Position numbers and translations under genes: made by a program. From NCBI GenBank assembly GCA_017516285.1, contig JAFXDD010000009.1, positions 45,657 to 109,656 of the forward strand: a stretch of DNA of 64,000 bases, given 5' to 3'. Positions within the stretch are counted from its first letter, which is position 1. Each line of letters starts with the position of its first letter. This document shows positions 1 through 6,931 of this stretch, in pieces. The notes beneath the pieces are model-generated. The model made no database searches. It had not been told where the DNA came from and saw nothing but the letters and a program-made list of their open reading frames with translations. The stretch comes from Lachnospiraceae bacterium (GTDB taxonomy: Bacteria > Bacillota_A > Clostridia > Lachnospirales > Lachnospiraceae).

Positions 1-1197
1 CTGATTTGCAGCCAGGATAATATTGCTGTTGTTTGGTAAAATAAAGATGGTATCTGCATTTACCTTATCAATGGCATTTAACATATCCTCGGTAGACGGA
101 TTCATCGTCTGACCGCCTTCAATAATATAGTCCACGCCAAGACTGGTTAATATCTCGTTCATACCTGCACCGATAGATACGGAAATAAATCCCACATCCT
201 TCTTCGGCATTTCCGGCTCAGCTTCCTTTGCTGCTTCTGCCTTTTCTGCCTCCTTGAAAAGCTTTTCCTGATGCTCTAAACGCATATTGTCAATTTTAAG
301 ATTGGATAATGCACCGTATTTCAATGCTCTCTGAATAGCTAATCCAGGGTCGTTTGTATGCACATGTACCTTTACCACATCATCATCTGCAACTACTACA
401 ATAGAATCGCCGATGGACTCTAAATAAGCCTTAAAATCCATTTCATGCTTCACATTAAAGGTCTTATCCAATAAAATAATAAATTCTGTACAATAACCAA
501 ACTTAATGTCAGCCTCTGCCTGAGTATCTATCTTCATAGCACTTGCCACAGGCGCTGCATCCATAATGGTATAATCAATTTCTTTGCCAAGGAAAGCATC
601 CTGCCATCCGTGAAGTACCTCTACAAAGCCCTGACCGCCGGAATCAACCACGCCCGCCTGCTTTAATACAGGTAACATCTCCGGTGTCTGACTAAGCACA
701 TACTCTGCATGAACTATCACACCTGCAATAAATGCTGCCATATCTTCGCAGCCGGCATCAGCCAACTCTCTGGCCTTTTCGCTTACACCCTTTGCAACGG
801 TAAGGATGGTACCCTCCTTTGGCTTCATTACAGCCTTGTATGCTGTCTCAACAGCCTTTTCAAAAGCAATAGCCATAAGCGGCACGTCTATTTCATCCGC
901 TTCTCTGATAGACTTGGTAAATCCACGGAATAATTGTGATAAAATAACACCGGAATTTCCTCTCGCACCACGTAAGGAACCGGAAGAAATCGCTTTTGCC
1001 AAAGCTTCCATGGTAGGATTTTCCATAGAACCCACTTCTCTGGCTGCAGCCATAATAGTCATGGTCATATTGGTACCGGTATCTCCATCAGGAACCGGAA
1101 AAACGTTCAATTCGTTAATCCATTCTTTTTTACTCTCTAAGTTCTTTGCACCCGCCAAAAACATCTTGGCTAAGAGCTGTGCGTCAATTTTATTCAT
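1..1197 (-). CDS. fakA: DhaL-domain fatty acid kinase ATP-binding subunit (YloV/FakA), 3' end outside window
   Basis: About 399 codons are present, starting at the ATG whose complement lies at 1195-1197. The C-terminus runs off the left edge; the family is usually about 550 residues. The N-terminal DhaL-type kinase domain shows the metal/ATP motif DGDTGTNM at residues 37-44, followed by RGARGNSG and SGGQGF. A linker near residue 330 leads into the DegV-like/FakA C-terminal region (EGGQTMNPS). In this family FakA binds ATP and phosphorylates fatty acids held by FakB/DegV proteins. It lies 19 nt after a yloU gene, the conserved yloU-yloV pair. An AAGGAGG site lies about 13 nt upstream, somewhat far. 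Identification is firm; the lipid substrate role is inferred from the family. Confidence 0.92.
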   Translation of the reverse strand, partial: MNKIDAQLLAKMFLAGAKNLESKKEWINELNVFPVPDGDTGTNMTMTIMAAAREVGSMENPTMEALAKAISSGSLRGARGNSGVILSQLFRGFTKSIREADEIDVPLMAIAFEKAVETAYKAVMKPKEGTILTVAKGVSEKARELADAGCEDMAAFIAGVIVHAEYVLSQTPEMLPVLKQAGVVDSGGQGFVEVLHGWQDAFLGKEIDYTIMDAAPVASAMKIDTQAEADIKFGYCTEFIILLDKTFNVKHEMDFKAYLESIGDSIVVVADDDVVKVHVHTNDPGLAIQRALKYGALSNLKIDNMRLEHQEKLFKEAEKAEAAKEAEPEMPKKDVGFISVSIGAGMNEILTSLGVDYIIEGGQTMNPSTEDMLNAIDKVNADTIFILPNNSNIILAANQ

Positions 1198-1216
1198 AGG
1201 AACACACTTTTCCTCC

Positions 1217-1576
1217 TTAATCAATCACTTTAACGCCTTCGATATAGACATTAATCTTATCTACCTGCATGCCTGTAAACTGCTCCAGCTTGTACTTCAC
1301 AGTCTCAACTAAAACATCAGAAACGGCCGCAATATTAACACCATAACTGATAATTACATGAAAATCCAGATTTAATTTATGGTTAATAACAGAAACGGAA
1401 ATACCTCGGGTCATAGAATCCTTTTTAAGTAACTGTACAAGTCCGTCCTTAACATTGACACTTGCCATACCAACAATACCAAAGCACTCCATGGCTATGG
1501 CACCTGCGTACTGAGCTAATACATCTTTATCTATTTTGATATTGCCCAAGTGAGTCTCAATTGAAGATTTTTTCAT
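1217..1576 (-). CDS. yloU: Asp23/Gls24 (YloU) family envelope stress protein
   Basis: 119 residues, the normal length for this small cytoplasmic/membrane-associated family. The central block IAMECFGIVGMASV and the segment HVIISYGVNI are typical of Asp23/Gls24 proteins. The precise biochemical role is not known; family members affect envelope stress response and often accompany the fatty-acid kinase gene, as here. A strong AGGAGGT ribosome site sits 5 nt before the ATG. A TATAAT-like -10 (complement at 1610-1615) suggests that the yloU-yloV promoter lies back-to-back with that of rpmB, but I see no convincing -35. The arrangement rpmB/yloU-yloV matches that known in Bacillus. Confidence 0.93.
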   Translation of the reverse strand: MKKSSIETHLGNIKIDKDVLAQYAGAIAMECFGIVGMASVNVKDGLVQLLKKDSMTRGISVSVINHKLNLDFHVIISYGVNIAAVSDVLVETVKYKLEQFTGMQVDKINVYIEGVKVID

Positions 1577-1676
1577 ATTGTACCTCCTAACATAGATATA
1601 CTATCATACATTATAACCGCTTTTCTAGAAAAAGGAAATACTTTTTTTAATTTTCTATGTATTTTTAAAAAAAAGC

Positions 1677-1705
1677 TTGCATTTTATTTGATATTTATGT
1701 ATAAT
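1677..1705 (+). promoter_or_regulatory. Sigma-A-type promoter of rpmB
   Basis: TTGCAT (-35, 1677-1682) and TATAAT (-10, 1700-1705) are separated by 17 bases and lie about 35 bases before the rpmB ribosome-binding site. This is a good match to the housekeeping consensus. The call is from sequence only. Confidence 0.8.
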
Positions 1706-1746
1706 GTCACTGTTGTGAATTAGTAAACCGCGAGGAGGTGTTCAAA

Positions 1747-1932
1747 ATGGCAAAATGTGATATTTGTGCGAAAGGCATTCATTTTGGTAATGCAGTAAGC
1801 CATTCTCATAGAAGATCCAACAAAATCTGGAACTCTAACATTAAGAGTGTTAAATGTAACGTTAACGGAACTACCAAGAAGTTACATGTATGTACTAGCT
1901 GCTTAAAATCCGGTTTAGTTGAAAGAGCTTAA
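1747..1932 (+). CDS. rpmB: 50S ribosomal protein L28
   Basis: 61 residues, beginning MAKCDICAKG. I chose the ATG at 1747 because AGGAGG ends about 8 nt upstream; the longer reading from a GTG at 1738 would put the start inside the ribosome site. Two Cys pairs (CDIC near the N-terminus and CTSC near residue 52) form the zinc ribbon of the C-plus L28 type. The N-terminal RSNKIW region is the rRNA-binding part. It is a single-gene transcript with its own promoter and a strong terminator directly downstream. Confidence 0.97.
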   Translation: MAKCDICAKGIHFGNAVSHSHRRSNKIWNSNIKSVKCNVNGTTKKLHVCTSCLKSGLVERA

Positions 1933-1944
1933 TGAGCAAATTAT

Positions 1945-1975
1945 TAGCCTGTCTTTATTGACAGGCTATTTTATT
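1945..1975 (+). terminator. Intrinsic terminator of rpmB
   Basis: Perfect 9-bp stem TAGCCTGTC (1945-1953) / GACAGGCTA (1960-1968) with a 6-nt loop, followed by TTTTATT. It lies 12 nt after the rpmB stop. Confidence 0.88.
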
Positions 1976-1976
1976 A

Positions 1977-2117
1977 CTACCATTTACAGTAACAATTATA
2001 ACCAACTAACAAAAGCAGTCCTATGATAATAATTCCTACTATCTTGCTTTCAATGAGAAGCATCAAAAGCATTCCTATTGCAACGAAAAAAGCAATAATT
2101 CCAATATAATGATTCAT
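1977..2117 (-). CDS. Possible 46-residue two-helix membrane protein
   Basis: An uninterrupted reading frame from an ATG (complement 2115-2117) to a TAG (complement 1977-1979). It encodes 46 mostly hydrophobic residues: one helix (IGIIAFFVAIGMLLMLLI), a short charged turn ESK, a second helix (IVGIIIIGLLLLVGY), and a tail rich in Cys and Trp. It lies downstream of gerW in the same orientation and ends just before the converging rpmB terminator. No clear Shine-Dalgarno precedes the ATG, which is the main reason for doubt. I recognise no family. The hydrophobic frame with a sensible topology argues for a real gene; random AT-rich sequence remains possible. Confidence 0.45.
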   Translation of the reverse strand: MNHYIGIIAFFVAIGMLLMLLIESKIVGIIIIGLLLLVGYNCYCKW

Positions 2118-2173
2118 AGGGCTGCCGAAAACCTTTTTTTAAAGTTTATGCGACCGCCCTATTATTTATGCAT

Positions 2174-2578
2174 TTATTCTTCGGATGCTTCTCCGTCAGG
2201 AAATGCAGCTTTTCTAGCTTCCTCATCTGTCACATCCTTGTTTGGTTTGATTTTATTCATAATCTCAGGAATCAAATCCAATGCTCTGGATAAATTATCC
2301 GTATTTTTCACATTTACAAGTCTGGTGGAGCCATTATTAATAACCAGTACGGCACTAGGGCTCATTTTACCGGTAAGCCCTCCACCACAACCTCCGGAAG
2401 TATTTTTGTCAGCATTACCTGAACCGGAGCCGGCCCCGATTCCAAAAGAAACATCAATTAACGGAATGATAATGGTATCACCTATCTTAGTAGCATCACC
2501 AACAACTGTTTTGGTGGACAAAACCGTATCCAGTCCCTTCATCAAATTATCAACGATATCTGTTGTATTATTTGCCAT
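2174..2578 (-). CDS. gerW: GerW (YtfJ) family sporulation protein
   Basis: 134 residues, with the family hallmarks: an N-terminal VDNLMKGLDTVLSTKTVVGD helix, the strand IPLIDVSFGIGAGSG, a Gly/Cys-rich turn (GGCGGGLTG), then SAVLVINNGSTRLV. In Bacillus, GerW (YtfJ) is a spore protein needed for normal germination; its molecular activity is unclear. It follows a DUF2953 gene by 1 nt, the same order as ytfI-ytfJ, so translation is probably coupled. An AAGGAG site lies 11 nt before the ATG. Its presence implies that the organism forms spores or descends from spore formers. Confidence 0.93.
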   Translation of the reverse strand: MANNTTDIVDNLMKGLDTVLSTKTVVGDATKIGDTIIIPLIDVSFGIGAGSGSGNADKNTSGGCGGGLTGKMSPSAVLVINNGSTRLVNVKNTDNLSRALDLIPEIMNKIKPNKDVTDEEARKAAFPDGEASEE

Positions 2579-2579
2579 A

Positions 2580-3311
2580 TCACATTACACTCCTTATTTT
2601 CTTATATAGTAATCTTACATTCCTGTTTGCCAGGATTTTAACAGCAGCTACCACAAAATGAATCAGCCTGATTTTGCCTTTGAGATAATAATCTCCCTCC
2701 AGGTATGGCTCAATCCAAACAGGCTCTAAAATAACTTCTTCCGGCAAATAATCCTGCAGGCTGCAATATGCTGCATAAATAAATCCTGTTGTGTCCGCCT
2801 GCCCTGTTCCAAAAATCGCCTTTATATAGCATTTCCTTGGAAAAACAGTCTTTAAAGCTTTCAAAATAACCTTAAGAACCTCTAAAATAAGCTCCTTGTT
2901 TTCCTGAAAAAGCGCTATACAAGCACTTACAACATCAAAAACGCTGTTTTTTTTCGATGTTTTCCGTTCTACGGCTGCAGGGTTTGATTTCTGTTCTTTA
3001 CGTTGTACTCGTTCTTTTTTTTCTTGCTTTTCGCGCGCAACATTGTTTTCTTTTTGTTTTGGATATAAGGTTATACCCAAAATTTTTACTGTAACAATAA
3101 GCCTTGCCTGATAATGAACTTCTATCCGCACAAAAGGATTCAAATACGTAATCAAAGCCTTTAGCTTCAGGATATCTCCGCTTTTACTGCCATTACTGCT
3201 ATATTTAATCGGTGCAAACAGAACCAGAAAAAGAAGGAGTAATGCCAGTCCCAGCAGGACTAATATCAATATCCCCAGTAATTTTAAAATAAATAATATA
3301 ATTGCTAGCAT
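2580..3311 (-). CDS. DUF2953 (YtfI-like) membrane-anchored protein
   Basis: 243 residues. It starts with a long hydrophobic segment (residues about 2-33, LLGILILVLLGLALLLL), then a beta-rich stretch (SGDILKLKALITYLNPFVRIEVHYQARLIV in parts), a Lys/Glu-rich linker (about residues 84-120), and a C-terminal domain with GTGQADTTGFIYA. This matches DUF2953, found beside gerW in many spore formers; its function is unknown. It overlaps the upstream gene by 7 nt and abuts gerW, so it is part of one translationally coupled operon. Confidence 0.85.
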   Translation of the reverse strand: MLAIILFILKLLGILILVLLGLALLLLFLVLFAPIKYSSNGSKSGDILKLKALITYLNPFVRIEVHYQARLIVTVKILGITLYPKQKENNVAREKQEKKERVQRKEQKSNPAAVERKTSKKNSVFDVVSACIALFQENKELILEVLKVILKALKTVFPRKCYIKAIFGTGQADTTGFIYAAYCSLQDYLPEEVILEPVWIEPYLEGDYYLKGKIRLIHFVVAAVKILANRNVRLLYKKIRSVM

Positions 3312-3625
3312 ACCGGTTCACCAAGAACCTCTCTCACATAATCATAAACCGAATCATATGTATGATTTGCATATATCTCGGTAAGGATATTGCAAATCAT
3401 ACCCTGAGCTTCTTTTTTATCATGTGCTATGCCGAATACGACACAATCTCTGGACATATGATATCTATTAGACTGCATAACAGCAGGAATAAACTCTAAC
3501 CTGCCTTCCTTCGTATACAGCAATAAATAATATCCAAAAGGAAGCTTCTTTGTCTGTAATAAATCATATACTTTGCTTTTGTCTCGAATGCTTTCGCCCC
3601 ATAAAAGCTCCGATTTAATACGCAT
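3305..3625 (-). CDS. Conserved-looking hypothetical protein in the gerW operon
   Basis: 106 residues from the ATG at 3625. AGGAGG sits 9 nt upstream, and a TTG one codon earlier is closer to it, so the ATG is preferred. The protein is soluble, with no signal peptide and no membrane segment. It has an aromatic-rich middle (PFGYYLLLYTKEGRLEFIPAV) and a helical C-terminus. I do not recognise the family. It sits between a Nudix gene (11-nt gap) and DUF2953 (7-nt overlap), so it is certainly translated with them, but the sequence gives no role. Confidence 0.75.
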   Translation of the reverse strand: MRIKSELLWGESIRDKSKVYDLLQTKKLPFGYYLLLYTKEGRLEFIPAVMQSNRYHMSRDCVVFGIAHDKKEAQGMICNILTEIYANHTYDSVYDYVREVLGEPVC

Positions 3626-3636
3626 CAAAACTCCTC

Positions 3637-4071
3637 CTACAACTGACCTCTTCTTTTAAGTTCATTATACTCACGAAATGCTTTTTCCAATATTTGCTTT
3701 TCATTTGGAAAACGAAGCAAGTGATAAGCTTCATGAAATTTATAAAAGCCGGAATCAACAAAATATTCTTCGCGCTGTGGTTTACTGTAATAGCTTTCAG
3801 CCATCATAAGGTACCAGTGTACTTCCTTTTCAACAATATTTTCAGGCACACTGAATGAATATTCACTTTTACCTATGTACTTGATAATCTTCGCTTTTGC
3901 TCCGCTTTCTTCAAGTACTTCTCTGAGAGCAGTCTGCTCGTGTGTTTCTCCCTGCTCTACTGTTCCTTTTGGCAAAACCCATCCTTCATACTTGTTACGA
4001 TAATTTTTGTAAAGCAGAAGGACTTTTCCTCTAAAAATAACCACACCGCCACAGCTTGTCGCATTAATCAT
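3637..4071 (-). CDS. Nudix hydrolase
   Basis: 144 residues. The Nudix box is complete at residues 36-58: G36, E42, R50-E51, E54-E55 and G57, which bind the catalytic metal for hydrolysis of a nucleoside diphosphate linked to another moiety. The substrate cannot be read from the sequence; the fold near WVLPKGTVEQGE resembles diadenosine polyphosphate or 8-oxo-type hydrolases. I chose the ATG at 4071 rather than one 54 nt upstream because AGGAGGT lies 7 nt before it, and the likely promoter (4114-4142) would start the transcript inside the longer version. First gene of the operon ending with gerW. Confidence 0.92.
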   Translation of the reverse strand: MINATSCGGVVIFRGKVLLLYKNYRNKYEGWVLPKGTVEQGETHEQTALREVLEESGAKAKIIKYIGKSEYSFSVPENIVEKEVHWYLMMAESYYSKPQREEYFVDSGFYKFHEAYHLLRFPNEKQILEKAFREYNELKRRGQL

Positions 4072-4113
4072 TATTGCTACCTCCTGTCTGGTGGGTCTGT
4101 ACGACTTAAAAAT

Positions 4114-4142
4114 AGTATAGTCCATAAAGGAGCGCTTTGCAA
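4114..4142 (-). promoter_or_regulatory. Promoter of the Nudix-gerW operon
   Basis: On the minus strand, TTGCAA (complement 4137-4142), a 17-base spacer and TATACT (complement 4114-4119). The predicted start lies near 4107, about 36 nt before the chosen Nudix start codon, which supports that start. Confidence 0.72.
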
Positions 4143-4172
4143 GTTTTTTCTTAGATAGAAATGAATTGAAAA

Positions 4173-5597
4173 TTATTCCACATCAAAATAAGCGTCAAAA
4201 ATACGTTTTGCTACAGGAACTGCATAAGCACTGCCTGTTCCTGCCTCCTCCATAATAATGGTAACAGCAATTTCAGGGTTTACTGCCGGTGCAAAGCCTG
4301 TAAACCAGGAATGAGAATATTCTTTACTGGAATCGTACTCTGCCGAGCCTGTTTTACCTGCAACTGTATAGGACAAATCAGATAACTTGGAAGCTGTTCC
4401 GACTTCCACTACCTGTATCATTAAATCCGTTAGTATCTGCGACTCCTCGCTGGTCATCAAGCGCTTATATTCTGTCGGCTCGTATTTTTTTACAAGTGCT
4501 CCTGCGGCACTTTTTATACCATCAATAATCCGTGGTTTCATCAGTATTCCGTCATTGGCAATGGCACAGGTAATTAAATTCATTTGAAGAGGCGTCACAA
4601 TGGTACGACCCTGTCCAAAAGAGGACTGAATAATAGCTTCCTTGGTACCATCTCCAACTAAATCGAAGCTGCTGACACTGCTTGGCAAATCAATAGGAAG
4701 CTCTTTTTCAAACAAAAGGTCGTCCAAGGTCTTTGCAAAGGCATCCAAATCAAGTCCAACACCGATATTGGCAAACGAAGAATTGCAGGAATTTGTTACA
4801 GAATCTTCATACGTCTCATATCCATGTGCCTTATGGTTAAAGCAGCTGATTTTGATGTTATCCAGCTTGAAGGAACCGGAACATTGATAACTGTAAGTAC
4901 TCAAATCATTGTTATGCTCTCTTAAGTATTCCAGGGTGGTGACCACTTTAAAAATAGATCCCGGTGGATATAAGCCCTGTGTGGCACGATTTAACAACAC
5001 ACTGCTCTCTTCATCCTCTGTAAGCTTCTTTAGCAAGGTATCCACCTCATTTGGATTAAAGCCAGGTTTGGAGACCATAGCCAGAACACGTCCGGTTTTT
5101 ACCTCTGTTACAACAATTGCCCCCTGATATACACCTAATGCCTTATCTGCGATTTGCTGAAGTCCTGCGTCAAAAGTGGTAAACACATTGTCTGCAGGAT
5201 GCTTCTCACCCGAAACACTGTTTGACAGCTTATCATTAAGATCAACACTGGAATGACTTAATTCATAATTGGCAATCGCTTCCACACCGCTCTTCCCATG
5301 ACTAGCATAACCAATGACATGGCAAAATATTTCATTAAATGGATAGATTCTTTTTTCCGTCCCATCTTCCTGTGTAATTGTGTATGCCAGTTTTTCACCA
5401 TCTGAAGAAAAAATAGTACCACGAATATTCTGCTCTGCCATTAGTTCCTGACGGGAATTATAACTGTTATTAAAAAATTCTGATTGATTACTCATATTAA
5501 ACCAGACAAGAAAAGCTGACATCACTCCGAATATCAAGAAAAAAACAACGGATATAATGTACATTTTATGATTAGTCTGCCTGTTTTCCTGTTTCAT
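4173..5597 (-). CDS. Class B penicillin-binding protein (transpeptidase)
   Basis: 474 residues. There is a single N-terminal membrane anchor (residues about 13-33), a short dimerisation segment with RGTIFSSDG (59-67), then a transpeptidase domain with the active-site SIFK (Ser214-Lys217), the SCN motif (270-272) and KTG (415-417). It cross-links peptidoglycan on the outer face of the membrane. It is shorter than typical FtsI/PBP2 (about 600-750) and resembles the compact PbpA type that partners a SEDS glycosyltransferase. Its start overlaps the SEDS gene by 26 nt with GAGGA 8 nt upstream, so the pair is translationally coupled. Whether it works in elongation, division or sporulation cannot be told. 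Confidence 0.93.
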   Translation of the reverse strand: MKQENRQTNHKMYIISVVFFLIFGVMSAFLVWFNMSNQSEFFNNSYNSRQELMAEQNIRGTIFSSDGEKLAYTITQEDGTEKRIYPFNEIFCHVIGYASHGKSGVEAIANYELSHSSVDLNDKLSNSVSGEKHPADNVFTTFDAGLQQIADKALGVYQGAIVVTEVKTGRVLAMVSKPGFNPNEVDTLLKKLTEDEESSVLLNRATQGLYPPGSIFKVVTTLEYLREHNNDLSTYSYQCSGSFKLDNIKISCFNHKAHGYETYEDSVTNSCNSSFANIGVGLDLDAFAKTLDDLLFEKELPIDLPSSVSSFDLVGDGTKEAIIQSSFGQGRTIVTPLQMNLITCAIANDGILMKPRIIDGIKSAAGALVKKYEPTEYKRLMTSEESQILTDLMIQVVEVGTASKLSDLSYTVAGKTGSAEYDSSKEYSHSWFTGFAPAVNPEIAVTIIMEEAGTGSAYAVPVAKRIFDAYFDVE

Positions 5598-6924
5598 AAA
5601 TCATTTCCTCTTGAAGCTTTGGTTTTCTCTTAGGGATTTTCAAATATATGCCCTGTACAATAAAAAATACAAAAATAGTTGCCATAACAGAACTGCCGCC
5701 GTAACTGATAAAGGGCAGGGTGACACCGGTCAAAGGAATGAGCTTAACGCCACCACCCACTGTCAGAAAAATCTGTACTCCATAGGCTACGGCAAGTCCC
5801 GTACAAACCAGCTTGTAAAATCTGTTTTCGGCACGTATTCCTATTTGCATAATCATAAAAAAGGATAAAAAGCAAATAACAATCAGGATTATCCCAAATA
5901 ATATTCCCATTTCCTCACATATTGCAGAAAAAATCATATCATCCTCTACATACGGAATAGCCTTTGGATTGCCGTTAAACAAACCTACACCAAATAATCC
6001 TCCCGAAGAGATTGCAAACAAGGATTGTGCAATTTGATAACCGGAACCGTCAATATAAGCAAACGGATCCTGCCACGCTGTCACGCGATACTGAATATGC
6101 GGGAATACATAATACGCCGCAATAGAGCCCATAGTGCCGATAATCATTCCTGCCAACAAAATAATATAGCTGTCCGTGGCTATAAATAACATCAAAAGAT
6201 ATGTAACACCAAATATCAACGCAGCACCTAAGTCTTTGGATGCAGCCAATATCAATATATACCCACCGGCCACGGCTGCCGACAAAAAAATCCTGATTAT
6301 ATTTGTTTTTTCAAATAGAAAAGACGCAATAAAAAATACAAATATAATTTTTACAAACTCTGACGGTTGAAAGGACACTCCATATATAGAGAAGGAAATC
6401 TTGGAGCCGTTAGTAATTTCACCCAGTATATATACGGCGGCTAATAAACCAAACCCCAAAAAACCATACACTAACCACCCTTTATTTAAAACCTTTATCT
6501 TTTCAATAATAACCGGAATAGTCAGTGCAATTAAAAAACCTACTCCGGCAATTACTACCTGCCTTACTGCCTTGGCGAAAGACAGACGTGATATAATAAT
6601 AAATCCGGTACCAAGCAGAAAACACATATTATGCAGCAAAAGTCTGTTTGCCTTTTCATAAACAATGGGTGTAATTGACAAAACAGAAAAAAGTAATATC
6701 TGCACAACACCATATAACAATACATATTTTACATTTCTGGTCTGGAAGCACATCGTACAATAGCACATAAACTGTACTGCAAATAAATAAAGTTTTTGTC
6801 TGATATAGCACCATTTTCTGCGCTTTTGGGACCTGCAGACAAAACATAAACAACCATCCAAGGCAAAAAAAGCGCTGAATAATAATGCAAGGTATTTTGT
6901 TAATTCTGATAAAATAAATTCCAT
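5572..6924 (-). CDS. SEDS-family peptidoglycan glycosyltransferase (FtsW/RodA/SpoVE type)
   Basis: 450 residues from the ATG at 6924, which has TAGGAG just upstream and starts 7 nt after the U32 stop. A longer version would overlap that gene by 56 nt. About ten to twelve membrane helices. The hallmark loop YGVSFQPSEFVKIIFVFF and the C-terminal block PLTGVTLPFISYGGSS are present. The catalytic region reads PYVEDDMIFSAICEEMG, where the usual TDFIF is replaced by DDMIF but an Asp remains in place. SEDS proteins polymerise lipid II. The N-terminus is longer than in standard RodA. With the overlapping class B PBP it forms a second SEDS-PBP pair in this window. Confidence 0.93.
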   Translation of the reverse strand: MEFILSELTKYLALLFSAFFALDGCLCFVCRSQKRRKWCYIRQKLYLFAVQFMCYCTMCFQTRNVKYVLLYGVVQILLFSVLSITPIVYEKANRLLLHNMCFLLGTGFIIISRLSFAKAVRQVVIAGVGFLIALTIPVIIEKIKVLNKGWLVYGFLGFGLLAAVYILGEITNGSKISFSIYGVSFQPSEFVKIIFVFFIASFLFEKTNIIRIFLSAAVAGGYILILAASKDLGAALIFGVTYLLMLFIATDSYIILLAGMIIGTMGSIAAYYVFPHIQYRVTAWQDPFAYIDGSGYQIAQSLFAISSGGLFGVGLFNGNPKAIPYVEDDMIFSAICEEMGILFGIILIVICFLSFFMIMQIGIRAENRFYKLVCTGLAVAYGVQIFLTVGGGVKLIPLTGVTLPFISYGGSSVMATIFVFFIVQGIYLKIPKRKPKLQEEMIYETGKQAD

Positions 6925-6931
6925 ATTACTC

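Noticed and set aside
806..1312. 168-codon plus-strand ORF
   Set aside because: Antisense to the FakA-like gene and yloU, whose motifs are clear.
2109..2609. 166-codon plus-strand ORF
   Set aside because: Exact shadow of gerW on the other strand; no ribosome site; low-complexity translation.
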